Source: Alectoria sarmentosa (Eukaryota; Ascomycota; Lecanoromycetes; Lecanorales; Parmeliaceae). Taken from it: 64,000 bases of DNA. Below the pieces are notes generated by a model, which was given only the letters and a program-made list of their open reading frames with translations, made no database searches and had not been told where the DNA came from. How positions within the stretch are numbered: position 1 is the stretch's first letter; the number at the start of each line of letters is the position of its first letter. The DNA is taken from NCBI GenBank assembly GCA_009733775.1, contig WOGZ01000005.1, forward strand, positions 248,001 to 312,000. The letters are read 5' to 3'. Positions 1 to 11,082 of the stretch are shown in pieces. The position numbers were made by a program, and so were the translations under genes.

Positions 1-629
1 CGCAACTTTCTACTCGTCAATCCAGCATCATGGCCACCGAGACAAGTTCTTCTGCAGAAGTGACAGGTCGAGTGAAAGAATCAGAAAGAGAAAGAGAAAG
101 AGAAAGAGCGGAGGCCGAGGAAGATGGATCCTTGTTACACCAGCCTTACGGCTTGGCAACCGCGCTCATAACAGTAACGAGGCAACGAGATGCTGGAGAG
201 ACGATTGGCAACAAACATTCATCTTACTCACTGTTGCTTGGACACTTTTCTTGCTGCTACGGTGCTGCTCTCTGGGGAAACTATGCTTCTTGGTTCTACA
301 AATTCCAATCTTGCGTACATCCACTCATCAAATCAAAGGTGTTTGTAAAATACCAAATCTCCCCTCTCTTACATTGCATCCAAGGTCAAGGTATTCTGTC
401 TTACGCCTGTTTACAACGTTCCCAACCTTGTACCCCTACGCTCATTACTCCGCATGCTTACCTCAAACATGTCCTCCTATCTTTTCCGCAAGCTGCTGCA
501 AATGTAGCAGATCAACACACACATCCCTCCGTCACTAACAACCACAATACCCTTACCTCATCACCAGATATCCTGACCCCTCCATATGCAGTACTATTGT
601 TCAATCCACCCTCATTTCTGTCGGAGAAT
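1..629. other. Upstream flank of the DUF6604 pseudogene, no supported gene
   Basis: An open frame runs on the + strand from an ATG at 30 into the DUF6604 pseudogene. Its product before position 630 is Arg/Glu-rich (a GA-rich simple stretch near 80-115) and then looks like untranslated sequence read by chance. I see no family similarity, so I treat it as 5' flank or a former 5' exon/intron region. Confidence 0.4.
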
Positions 630-3028
630 ATGCTGCCCGACGTCCTATCTCACAAATATGGCCGATACAAGGAGGATACCAATAAATTCATTACCTGGTT
701 GGTCGACACCGCGAAGAATTACGGCCATGTCACACCATCTCCCGTACTAGCCCTTGCGACTTCAACCCCTCGTCTAAAAGGAAGAGCCAGGAAGGACGCG
801 CAAAAGACAGCTTCCATGTCCAAAAACATGGGGTGGGAAGTCAGGGGCAAAGTGAGTCTCCAAGACATAATTGACCTGGCAAAGACCATTGTCGGAAACT
901 CTTCCCGCAAGGACCCGCTACAGGTTCCACAATACATGTTAAAGATCGCTCGCAATGCCATTGATGCCAGGCGGAAGTTTGTCGAATGGTTTCAAACTCA
1001 GGTGGTGGACCAACCTGCTCTTGAGGAAAACAACAAACGGCACCCCTATTTCGTCCAGATTCTCGAGGAGGCACTGGCTTTACTGACACCTTATGTTATG
1101 GCATCACTGAAGGAGAATGCCGTGCCGGTGCAACCCGTTTCCAGCATAATAGCCGAAACCCCATGTAAAACGCTCAACAATCTTTTCAACAATCTTGAGA
1201 TGGATGACTCCCAAGACCATGATCTTCTCGGAGCCGCTACGATCGACGTACAGGATGTTGGAACTGTCTAGGACCTCCAGCAGACTCAACTACAAGAGCT
1301 GTACGAGCTAGAAAGCTCTGAAGCAGAAATACAATTTGCAATCTTCTGCATCCTTCAAGACGTTCATTCTGTTCAGGATTTTGTTGTCGAGACATGGCAA
1401 CATTACAAATCTGGCGAGGTCGATCTCGTGATAGCATCTATATCGACAAACACTGCCATCAACTTCGTCCACGACGCCGAAGAAAAGCTGATGGCATCAT
1501 ACCCACAACTCACAGACTACCTAGAAATGCTTAATGTGTTCTACCCTTTGACCAAGCAACTCACACCTCGAATGGAGCACGCATCCAGCAGACCTGATGC
1601 CCACGGTTTGTCGGTAGCCACTGGTATGGCTCAACACACATAGACTCTGCTCTAAGCTCTGACCATGATTTTGATGCGGTTGAGTACCTTTACACGCGAC
1701 CGTACTTTTTACTGGAAACATTTCGCGACCAGGTTCGAACGATGCCCTCCGCCATCATTGTATCAAGCAAAAAAGCTGGTGGCGGTGCCTACAACACTTT
1801 GGCAGATCGATCGCAGATGTGCATCGGCCAAAAAGACAAGGAAGACTTGTATGTTCTACATGACGTTCTACCAGAAGTCTGGCTTCTCACCGAGAACGTC
1901 ATACCAGCAGAGGATAAATTCAGCCGAGGTATGCGGCAAGTTTTGTTGGGGGATGTGATACCTCTCTGAGTTGTCTTCGCCTATCGAATTTACCTCGACA
2001 TACATCGCACGCTCCGTGAGCAGGTTGGCAGAGGGTTTGAAGAACTACGGGTCGCGAAAATCCAAGTGAAGGCTACCCTAAAAGACTATTTTGAAAATGA
2101 GAAGTCACTGCTCAACGATGGATGGCCTGAATACAACGCCGAATCGCTGCACGAATTGGACGAAATTTTCGAAGAATGAGTAGAGGAAGATGCCTTTTCG
2201 AAAATGAAACAAAGGATACGTTCCGAGCCTTTGACAGGTCGTCTCGATCGGCCATACTATCTACTATCGCAACATCCTCTTTTGTGTGGGACTTTATTGC
2301 TGGATATTCGCCTTCGCCTGCAAGACGCCGGCCTTCAAATGGTAAACGGCTGGGGCTCGATAATCTGTGGTGGTCATTTGTACAATGCGGCTCGAAAACA
2401 AGGCTACCTTTCTACCGCCTGGCCGGACATGGAAGCTTTCATTGCCATGCATTCCCCAGAACTAATCTTCGTTGGCAAAGCGCCGTCTTCTTCAGATCAA
2501 TACAGCAAGCATGTTTGCCTCGCAAAAGGCATGAGTGCCACGGCCTTTTGTCGTGGCCAATTGCGCAACAAGCAGGTCATGTCAAAAAAGGGCTCACGCA
2601 CGATTACCGACGAGTCCCATGTTTCATGACTCTTAAGAGTCTTCACCATCTAACGGATAACGTGGAGGTGGACGTCGAAGCAGTGTCGAAAATGGTCACC
2701 ACGATCTCCCAAAGAACCAAAAGAAGCGGTGCGCTCACATCACTATTCAATCAATGAAACCAGACGCACAAGTTGACCGAGGTCCAATTGCTCGCCAGAG
2801 CGTGGCAAACGAACAGCCAATGCTGCACTCCGACTACGCCGTCGTCAGCAACCAAGATGAGAGGACTTTTCCACGTCCGAGATTGAGGTTGCCGGTCGTT
2901 CTCGCCTCGATCCTGTACCAATTGACGGCCGCGAATCCGGGGAGGTAACGCCGTACCGCTTGCCAAAGCTAGTCGAATCTCGAAGAATGTTGTGGAGCGC
3001 GAGGGCGGTGTGGAGAGGAGGAAGATGA
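630..3028 (+). pseudogene. Decayed DUF6604-domain protein gene
   Basis: Conceptual translation from the ATG at 630 begins MLPDVLSHKYGRYKEDTNKF followed by TWLVDTAKNYG, the characteristic start of the fungal DUF6604 family, whose role is unknown. The frame is broken repeatedly. There is an in-frame TAG at 1269-1271 and a frameshift between about 1600 and 1660. TGA stops lie at 1967-1969 (where the family has Trp in an L-W-V-V-F-A-like motif) and at 2177-2179. Frame is lost again after about 2629. Recognisable pieces continue on both sides of every break: SISTNTAINF and DAVEYLYTRPYFLLETF, then FAYRIYLDIHRTLR, then a tail containing HKLTEVQLLARAW. A further readable frame ends with TGA at 3026-3028. 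The order is collinear with an intact protein, so this is one decayed gene and not several small ones. At least four lesions make function very unlikely. The exact 3' end is uncertain. Confidence 0.8.
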
Positions 3029-3331
3029 ATCTCAAGGGGAAGCGCCACGGGTGGCTCGCGGAGGGTACTTAGTCTGAGGATTGGATATGATGGGGGGGGT
3101 TTTTTTTGCGGCCATGTATGTGTCTGTCTGCATCTCACGTTCTGGAAGAGCATCGACCGTTGTTGAATGGCGTGTCGTGTACACTTTTGTATCCATCCAT
3201 ACAAATAGATTTTCCATAAAATTGCCATGCTTATGCTCATACTTATGCCTGACTGACTGAGCCTTTTTGCAAATTCACAAATGCTTTTGCCGAATGTAGC
3301 TCCTCCCATAAAAATCCGCTCTTCTGGGAGG
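3029..3331. other. Spacer, nothing recognised
   Basis: No supported gene. It contains a G9/T8 homopolymer junction at about 3092-3108. Open frames on the minus strand here have no family features. Confidence 0.4.
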
Positions 3332-3461
3332 TCATTCATCTACGAGCATTCAAGATAGGAATAATATGAACCTTTTGCTCATTCATCTACGAGCGAGCAT
3401 CAAGATAGGAATATGATGAATCTTTGCTCATTCATCTACGAGCTACGAGCGAGTATCAAGC
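3332..3461 (+). repeat. Minisatellite, ~48-base unit, 2.6 copies
   Basis: Units begin with TCATTCATCTACGAGC at 3332, 3379 and 3428 (47 and 49 bases apart). Each continues with a variant of ATCAAGATAGGAATATGATG and then TTTGC. The third copy is partial and has an extra CTACGAG. Confidence 0.85.
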
Positions 3462-3483
3462 CCCTGACATGCATGCATACATA

Positions 3484-3557
3484 CATACTCCTGATTCTAT
3501 CTGAGTCAATATCAGTACATCATACTCCTGATGCTATCCGAGTCAATATCCGCACAT
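3484..3557 (+). repeat. 37-base tandem duplication
   Basis: Two adjacent copies, 3484-3520 and 3521-3557, both start CATACTCCTGAT and end in an imperfect ATCCGCACAT/ATCAGTACAT. They differ at a few positions. Confidence 0.85.
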
Positions 3558-3575
3558 CAATCATACCAGCCTTCC

Positions 3576-3608
3576 TGTGTTGTGTTGTGTTGTGTTGTAT
3601 TGTATTGT
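3576..3608 (+). repeat. TGTGT/TGTAT pentamer microsatellite
   Basis: TGTGT-type pentamers drift into TGTAT pentamers. A short CCAT tetramer run follows at about 3618-3634. Confidence 0.8.
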
Positions 3609-3812
3609 AAGCATGGACCATCCATCCATCCATCTCAAATGCACCCACCACCCCTCTCTCTAAGTAGGGAAAATACTTAGGAAACGCCCACGAAAATACT
3701 CCTTGAGGAGACCCTCCTCACACTTTTTTTCCCCACCACCACCACTTTTGGCTTGCCTTTCGTACCCTTTCCTACCACCACCTTGTTTGTCGCCTGTACC
3801 CTTTCCCTCCCG

Positions 3813-3910
3813 CAATCAATCAATTATTCATTCACTCATTTATTCACTCGTTTATTCACTCTTTCATTCACTCATTTATTCCTTCGTTTATTCACTCGTT
3901 CACTCATTCA
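3813..3910 (+). repeat. CAAT / TTCACTCATTTA simple repeat
   Basis: CAATCAATCAAT is followed by about eight imperfect copies of ATTCACTC(G/A)TTT. The repeat runs into the last codons and stop of the gene on the opposite strand, whose TGA lies at 3902-3900. Confidence 0.75.
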
Positions 3911-5045
3911 CGACCCGCAACTGGCCCTGCCCCCCGCTCTTCCGCAGGATCCCCTTGGTGCCCGGCCCGCCCTGCTGCCTGCTGTGCTCGCTCAGCCGCC
4001 CGCTTTCAATCTCGTGCCGGCCCGCGTCCAGGACTTGTTCGTTGCGCGCCTGCTGCTCGGGGCTGGCGTGGAAGCGCTTGTCGACGGAGGAGTTGAGGGT
4101 GCCGCGGAGGGTTTCGCCGACGCCCTGTTGGACGCGTAGAGGATTGGGTTAGCGATGGAGGAAGGAAGGAAGGAATGAATGTTGGTGGCGAGGGAGGGAA
4201 GAGTGGTGGGTGGAGTGGAGTAGAGTGGGGGATAAGGGGGTAGGTAGGCTTACGTGTATTCCTACGGCTGCTGTCTTTAAATTCTGCAGTGTGCTGGGGG
4301 CTTGCTGCTGCTGCTGCTGCATGGGTACCTGGCCTTGCGTTTGCTCGGGCACTTGCGCTCGCTCGTTTGGTGGCGTCCGGGTGGGATAGGAGAAATTGTG
4401 CCTGCCTTGATTTTGGGGACTGCTCGGGCTTCCATAGTTGTCCGGTTGTCTTTGATCGTGGTTCCTTCCGCCGGTCAGATTGGATGAGAGCCCTCCGCCT
4501 CCAGTTGATTGCTGCGGAGGTGGCGCGTTGGAACTTTCATAATTTTCCGGCTGCCTTTGTTCGTGGTTCTTTCCACCGCTCAGCATCGTCGATAATCCTC
4601 CTCCTCCTCCTCCTCCTCCTCTCGATCGCTGTTGCGGTGGTGGGTTAGGACTCGGCTCCCTCCTCGTAGATTTCGGCGGTATGTTCGGCCTGTCATTCTC
4701 GCGCCGCTGCACCGTTTCCGAAACCTCGGTCTGATCGCTGCCACTATCGACCCTCGGGTCCAGCCTGTTGGCCAGATTGCTCGTGTGTGGGCCCGAAGTC
4801 GTAGAGGCACCGCCGCCGCCCGTGGTGGTGGTCGTGGTGGTCGTTGTGGTGGTGGTGACGGTCTGCCCGTGGTCATTCGTGGTCGTGCCGGCGTTGTCGC
4901 TGCCGGTCGTGCTGGGCGCTGACTGGTAGGAACTGCGCGCTTCCGAGGAGGCTTCGCTGCCGTAGGTGGAGTCGGTGGTCGGGGTGGGGCGGTCTTTGTG
5001 GCCGAAGAGGCCGAAGCGGGATTTTTTTTCTTTGGAGTCGGGCAT
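3900..5045 (-). CDS. Low-complexity Gly/Pro/Gln/Thr-rich protein, unknown function
   Basis: Two-exon model: 5045-4254 and 4124-3900, giving 338 residues. The intron has a GTAAGC donor and an AACAG acceptor, and splicing keeps frame. Without it the frame would run into an intron-like tail. The N-terminus (MPDSKEKKSRFGLFGHKDRP) is basic. The middle is low complexity, with a run of 12 Thr, poly-Gly stretches, two imperfect copies of a GGGLSTMLSGGKNHEQRQP-like segment (about 150-170 and 182-200), and a Gln run near residue 250. Exon 2 encodes an ordered, conserved-looking tail beginning GVGETLRGTLNSSVDKRF and ending near KGILRKSGGQGQLRVV. Similar tails are common in small filamentous-fungal proteins with no assigned role. 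No signal peptide or membrane segment is visible. Function is unknown. Confidence 0.75.
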
Positions 5046-6074
5046 TTTGTAGGGGAGATGGTGGTGGTGGTGGAGATTGTGGAGATGGTGCAGGTGTGAG
5101 AGTTCGGCTTGAGGCAGTTGTGTGGTAGAGCACCCACCTAGATCCTGCGCGTGTTGGCAGCGGATGTATTTTCCTTGCTTGCGCGAGAATCCGGGGATAC
5201 CGTCATTGCAGGGATCCGGCTTTAGACCCGCACTAGGCTGGAAATAGAATCCTTAGGGTGAGGGGCTTTTCAGGGGGTCGGCTCAGGGGTACATGTCGCT
5301 ATGCTCTTCAGGACACAGCAATATTTGGCACAAAGCTGGGCACATGTTCGAATCCTTCAAGTGACGGAGAGTATGGAGAAATCACCATTGCTTGACACCA
5401 AATTATTGTGGCAGAAAGGCTCAGACACAAAACACTCTCAGGCGCTCCGGACCAATCAAAGGGCAGATACTTTGGGAGAAAAAAAAACACCATCAGTTAC
5501 AGGGAATCTGGGTCTTTTGTAGCTTCGTCCTCTGCTCTTTGTGTAGCAGTAGTTGTCTTTGGGATCCTGATTCGATCTTCTGCTCTTACTCAAGGGGCCA
5601 CAAGCTAGAAATATAACCATCCATGCGCCTACATCCTTGGGATTGTCAGGTTCTTTGGGGATATCACCAAAGTTTGCTTGTGATTTCAAGTTTACAGATA
5701 GTCGTTTGGTTCATGTTCGTAGTCATTCATGGGATTATACCTTGGAATATTGCCAATTTTACTTGCTGCGAGTCAAGAAAATGCTACGCAATTGCCCTCT
5801 TTCTCCGGTTGCGTCCCCATGTTTTGACGCTCAAGTACTCTCGGAAACCATCAAATGATAACTGTTTTCGGGTAGCAGACCATGATTTGCAACCGAAGAC
5901 GATCATCCGTACCAACTTTTGTGTATTCCATGTAGCTATCTATGGGATTCTATCCCAGTCTCGTGACATTTCCAGAGGGCCGCAAACCGAGAAACGAGAC
6001 ACAAGTCGTCAATCTATGGCTCACCATCCTATCAGAACGCCGTGTACCTCCGGTATCATCCCCACATCCAACGT
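5046..6074. other. 1 kb spacer, no supported gene
   Basis: The spacer separates the start of the low-complexity gene from the 3' end of the SRA gene, both on the minus strand. Open frames exist on both strands but none resembles a family. Three segments at about 5624, 5712 and 5932 share a weak CATG..GGGATT pattern. This could be a very degenerate repeat or chance. Confidence 0.4.
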
Positions 6075-7450
6075 CTAGACACTGGTCTTCAGCCGATCGA
6101 ACACGTCCTTTTCCGCCTGGGTAGGCCTGCTCAAGTCCATGTTTGGCTGCTTGGCTTCCCTCACAAGTTCGAAGCGCACGTATGCACCACCCTTCGCATT
6201 CTTTGCAATTTCTTCCGAGACGATACGGTACAGCCCATCATAGCGGATCCCCTTTGCCGGACAGTTGCGCCACTTGCCTCCGGCGGTCCGCAGCACACGA
6301 ATGGGACGGCTGTCGAGGCGGGATCGTTGCATGGCTTTGGTGGCGTGGGTCATGACGGCATTGGCGGCGTCTTCGTTCTGAGCGCTGTTACTGCCCGAGT
6401 AGAGAAGAGTGTCTCCGTAGTCCTTGTCAAGCTCATTGTAATCACCTAGACATCGGTTAGTATGGAAACGATGGACACCGAGCAGCTCAAACCACTCACT
6501 GGAGACCACAATGGAGAATGCTCCAGTCTTCTCTGATCCTGCAATCCCGGCCTGCGTTGCACCGTGCGCTCCGGCGTTCAAGGCGCAGATACGGAAGGGG
6601 AACCATTGGCCAACAGTGACCCCGTTGTGTCCAAATTTGTTGCATGAGATCGCAGCGGACTTGTCAGTGAGAGTGTACTTCCGGGTGCGCCCATCCGTGA
6701 CAGTGATGTTCCACATGATTGATTGATACGCAGGATCGTTGACATCTGGCTGCTGGCGAATTGCGGAGCGACGTGGGGCTGGGCCGACCTTTGGACGCTT
6801 GAAGCTGGTTTCGGTAGGACTCGTCGCAGCTGAGGTGGGCGGTGTCTCGTCTGGAACCTCGGAGACTTCGACCTCTTGGTCCATTCTGGTAAGGTTGGCA
6901 ACGGCGACATTTTGAAATGATTTGGGATACTCATAAGGACCTCTGGTATTAGGCGCTTCCCCTAGGACGCAGCTCATGATGAACCTGCTCTGCAGCGTGT
7001 TGACATTATCGGCGGTGAAGGATTCGATCGAGGAAATGGCCTTCAGAATGTTTCCGATTATCTGGTACTCCTTCCTGTCCAACTGTCGCTTTTCTCTGAC
7101 TATTCGGGCGGTCTTCATACCGAGTATTGCGTGAGGTCTCATGGTCGGATGTTTGAGGTCGAAGGGGAAGGTTTGGATCTTCTCGGGTGCACTGGGCAGG
7201 TCGATGGGCTCGAGGACCATCTTCTCAGCTTCTGCCATCGTATCCGCAACCGTGATTGTTGCAGCAGTAGGGTTGGTTTCCTTGGACTCGTTGCTGTTAA
7301 CGAGGTCAGTGTCCAAGAGCTCACACCAAAGAATTGTACCTTGACTCACGAGGCAGCAGCTTCAGCTGGCACTAGCCCCGTCTTCTCCATCTGGTTCATG
7401 ATGTCGTCTGTAGTCATTCTTGCAACTGAAGGGTTGCTCTCCTGGGGCAT
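6075..7450 (-). CDS. YDG/SRA-domain protein
   Basis: Three-exon model: 7450-7350, 7293-6500, 6445-6075, giving 421 residues. Intron 1 starts GTGAGT and ends AACAG. Intron 2 (54 bases) starts GTGAGT and carries a perfect TACTAAC branch site. Removing intron 2 restores FSIVVSSDYNELDKDYGDTL, the SRA core strand; leaving it in would insert 18 foreign residues. The C-terminal half (about 230-400) is an SRA/YDG domain, with FGHNGVTVGQWFPFR, AFSIVVS, YGDTLLYSGS and the signature KGIRYDGLYRIV. SRA domains bind modified cytosine by base flipping and in other lineages are fused to RING or SET domains. Here there is no other recognisable domain, only a helical N-terminal region and a Thr/Pro-rich linker. 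A role in reading DNA modification is inference. A TACTAAC..TAG pair just upstream of the ATG suggests a 5' UTR intron. Confidence 0.9.
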
Positions 7451-9438
7451 CTTGCCTCTAGTGGGGTTAGTATCTGCGAACTCTCACTTTGCAGACTGAG
7501 GTTGGCCACAAAACCAAGAACTCACATTACAATAGCTTGAAGCTGGCTATACACCGTGAGAGAAAGTCAGCAAGATGGACTGATGAGTAGCTACAAGTAC
7601 CAGCAATTGGGGGTGGCTTACCCAAGTATCTTGTTGTTCAAGACTCGAAGGGTATGTTTTGTGAAAGGGAAAAGAAGTCAGAGCTCATGAAACAGGGCTG
7701 CATAAAACAGGGCTAGCATGGGAATGGTCCCGAAGCCTCGACAATTCGGGCCTTAAACGGGCTCTGGCCAACTTTTCTTAAGTTCCTTTTCCGTATATAT
7801 AGAGCTGTTGTGTGACGAGATGCCCGGCTTAGAAATGGATCTTTACCATTGCATATTGGTGGGTATATATATAAATTGAAAAGCAAGCAACACAAATGCA
7901 AGAGGGGTGCAACCGTCCAGATCTGTGCAACCCGGTGCGGAGATGTGTAGGTTGGTGGATGAGAAAGGATGCTTAAATACTTGTGGATGCCACCGTGACG
8001 GACAAAGATCGATGCGTCACTAGGAAAACTTGGAGTCACTGCTTAAGACGTCGCTGCTATTAAGACTTCACCCTAAACGGGTCGCTGCGTTCGGGTATTC
8101 ACCTGTGATGCCGTTTTTGAGTCTGAATATTCACCCCTAAGAATAACGTTGCATTTGAGTACCGGCCTTTAGAAATCACACGTTCTAGGGAGTACACCCT
8201 TGAAGGTCTCCCTTTTTGGTAGACTTTCGCCCAGGATGGGATGGCCCCTCAAAAACGCAGCACACGACTAAACTGACTTCAACAATGCTAGTATATATGG
8301 CAATAAGGCGCAGTACTGGTAGCAGGTTAGGGCTGTATGAGCATGCAATGCTGCTTTCCAAGGAGATGCAGCTGTAGCAATTGCGCCGAATGCGAGAACG
8401 CTTTTGAATGTAAGCCCATGCAAAGGATTCTGGTTGAAGGGATCGTGACCGCAATACGAGCAGTGAATGCGAAATTTGTTCTTTATTATCTGTATGGGGA
8501 TATGTTTGCAGTATCAAGGCTTTTATGTAACCAGTGCTGGAATCGGAGCGACAGTGACGATCCACTTGATCTAGGATAGGGTGATACAAAGCGTATGCTT
8601 GATGGGCTGGTACCCTGAGATGCCTGCCTTGATAGTGATTGCACGCAGATAGTGAACCTTATACAGAGAGTGGCGTGCCAGTGATCAAGCAGTGTCAGAA
8701 CGCAGACAGCGTAACAACAGGCGGAAGATTAAGTACGGCAACAGTGAAGGACGTCGACCGATGGTGTGGTGCCTTTCGAACAGCGCTCCTCTCCGGCCGA
8801 GAGCCAAACATGGGCAAGAGGCACGACGAGTACAGCAGACCTATGGTGCAGGAAAGGCACTTCTATGAGCGACAGCTTGCGTAGCAGCAGGGCCGAGGCT
8901 CGTCGAGACACCTGGCTTATGTTGTGGGAGGCTTGACTGATAAAGAACGTGGGCGTTATTCTGGTGTGATGGTGTGAGACAGCAAAACAGGATGCCTATG
9001 CATAGAGAAAAACTTATTCTGCAGATTGAATACAAAACTGAATTTTGTGAGGAGGATCCGTTTTTATATTCCCAGGCAAGTTACACTAACGTTTAGTACA
9101 TGCAGACTTGAGTCACAAATGCTAGAGTGTTTCTCCTAGGCATCGTAAAAATAGCTGATCATCGCAAAATTACAACTCTAGCTGTTGCGTATAACGGTTG
9201 GAACGGAACTCTGGTGATTTTGATAGGCTGTCGGGGAAGATCAAGAGCGTTTTAAAACTGGCGCTAGAGCAAATGTGTATTACAACGTTACAAAAACAGA
9301 AGGTGCGGCAATTACAGGACTAGCTCCGCAAGAAATCTGCCGGTAAAACTTACTAATTTAAGCAGACGATATCATAAGGATACTTAGGTAGCTGTGTGTT
9401 CATGAAGGAGGCCCACGCGTCCCCTGCGTGTTCATCCA
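7451..9438. other. 2 kb gene-poor spacer
   Basis: It lies between the SRA gene start and the P450 3' end, both on the minus strand. No open frame longer than about 135 codons and no family resemblance on either strand. The proximal part probably holds the SRA promoter and 5' UTR. A degenerate ~32-base tandem repeat lies at 8067-8160. Confidence 0.5.
8067..8160 (+). repeat. Degenerate ~32-base tandem repeat, three copies
   Basis: Copies begin TTCACC at 8067, 8098 and 8130. Each continues through a CG-containing centre to an ending similar to TTCGGGTA / TTGAGTCTGAATA / TTTGAGTACC. The first half of a fourth copy may precede it (GTCGCTGCTATTAAGAC). Confidence 0.5.
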
Positions 9439-11082
9439 TCACTTTGACGCCCCAAGACCCTTTCTTATTGCAATCCTGACCCTAACATCTTTCTCAGGAG
9501 GAAAAACATTGGTGGCCAAACTCTCCTGCTTTTGGCGGGGTATGTTCCATTGTCCATCTACTGACGTAAGATCAAACCTCGATAGAATACACGCCGCCAA
9601 CGCCATGGTCTGTAAAGTTGCAAAGTGGCGCCCTGGACACATCGAGACGCCTCCGCCGAAGGGTCGGTAAGCTGACAAGTTTGGCTTGAATCCTACTCTG
9701 CTCGCAGAATTCTGCTTGAGGAATCGCTTTGGCTGGAAATCTTTGACGTGTTCACCCCAGGCCGCGACGTCGCTGTGCATTACTGCCATCGGCATTTGGA
9801 CCACCATACCTTTGCGGAGGAGGAAAGTATCCTCTAGCATGACATCCTCGAGGATGTATCGGGCACCAGAGCCTAATGCATGAACGCGAAGGACCTCTTG
9901 CCAGGTTGAGTATAGAAGGGGACAAGTCTCTGGCATGGCAAGAAGACCGGGGTTCTGACTTATATCCTCTGGTGTACCCACAAATCCTGAAGTCTCCAGC
10001 TCGTCGCGAATGTCTGAGATCAACCTGGGATCTGAGTAGATATGCACAAGGGTGTAAAAGATCGAGGGGATGGTGTTGGCGAGTACTCCAATTAGCGTGC
10101 CTACTTCAAGACGTCCTTGATTGAGAGGCGTTATGCTATAACGAGTGTTTTCAGAGTGGCGACCTTGGACCATTGCAGCGCTCTGTCCAGGAGTATAATT
10201 CTCAAAATATTGTTGAAAAGCAGCAGCAAGCTCCCCGCGGGCACGATACCCCTTTGGCGCGAAAATTCTGGGTAATACGTTGGCTATGAGGGTGTTAAGA
10301 GCGTGATCGAAATGCCTATAAACATGTTGGTATATGTCGTGACCAGCCTATGAGCTTGTATACTGCTGATACTCACCAAAACGAGTCCACGAATTTCGGA
10401 TTTCTATTGAATGGATTTTCGGGACCATACAGCGCTCTAGTGCTGCACATAGTGACCGTATAGCGGGTCCACTCAAACAGATTGACTTCTGCATCTGTGG
10501 TGAATGCCTCGAAGTAGGTTGAAGTCTGTGATAGCATAGTCTTTGTTGTTTGTTGCAAATCCTTGCCCGGTGCCAAGGAAGCTAATATACGATCGTGAAC
10601 ATCGATAACATAGCCCGGACCATTCTCGCCGTTCAGATTGTGCTGGACTATTTGACTTGTATCCTCATCATGGCCCGTGATGCGTTTTCCGAGCATAGCG
10701 ATAAACGGGTTGAAGGCTATCTTTTTGGGGTTGCGGTTGACGGCGTTGACTAGATCGGGAGAGGTGACAATATATACTTTGCCACTCAGCATATTCAGAG
10801 TGTAGATGGGAAGTTTGCACTTTGCACTACTTTGCAAGAGTGCTTAGCGTAATTTTCTTCTGCTCGTGAAAGCAGCAGGGCAACGGACCTCGTCATCTCA
10901 TAATACTTGGTACCATGTCGCAGAAGTCCAAGGACATGGCCGACGTAGGGTACGGAGTGAGGAAGCAAGGGAGGCTCCTTGGGAGACAGCCTCGGAGCGC
11001 AAACGTAGTCAAGTGCAAATAAAGCAGCACTGGCTACGGCAGCCACCAGGAGCAGTAAGGGGACTTGGAGGCCACTCTCCAT
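9439..11082 (-). CDS. Cytochrome P450 monooxygenase
   Basis: Three-exon model: 11082-10889, 10826-10377, 10315-9439, giving 506 residues, normal for a microsomal fungal P450. Intron 1 (62 bases) uses GTCCGT..GTAG; intron 2 (61 bases) uses GTGAGT..TATAG. Splicing joins DSFW to HFDHALNTLIANVLPR without a break. An N-terminal membrane anchor spans about residues 7-27, followed by a Pro-rich hinge. The ExxR motif is EVLR, and the heme-ligand loop is FGGGVSMCPGRHFA with Cys441. The I-helix reads GTLIGVLANTIPS, so the usual acidic residue before the conserved Thr is Asn. That is reminiscent of CYP7/CYP8-like enzymes, which act on sterols or rearrange peroxides. The substrate is unknown. No other biosynthetic genes adjoin it. 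Confidence 0.92.

Noticed and set aside
5281..5370. GTTCGAATCC resembling a tRNA B box at about 5347
   Set aside because: No matching A box, acceptor stem or anticodon arm could be folded around it.
5600..6000. Weak CATG..GGGATT pattern repeated three times
   Set aside because: Spacing is irregular (about 90 and 215 bases) and similarity is limited to short words; chance cannot be excluded.
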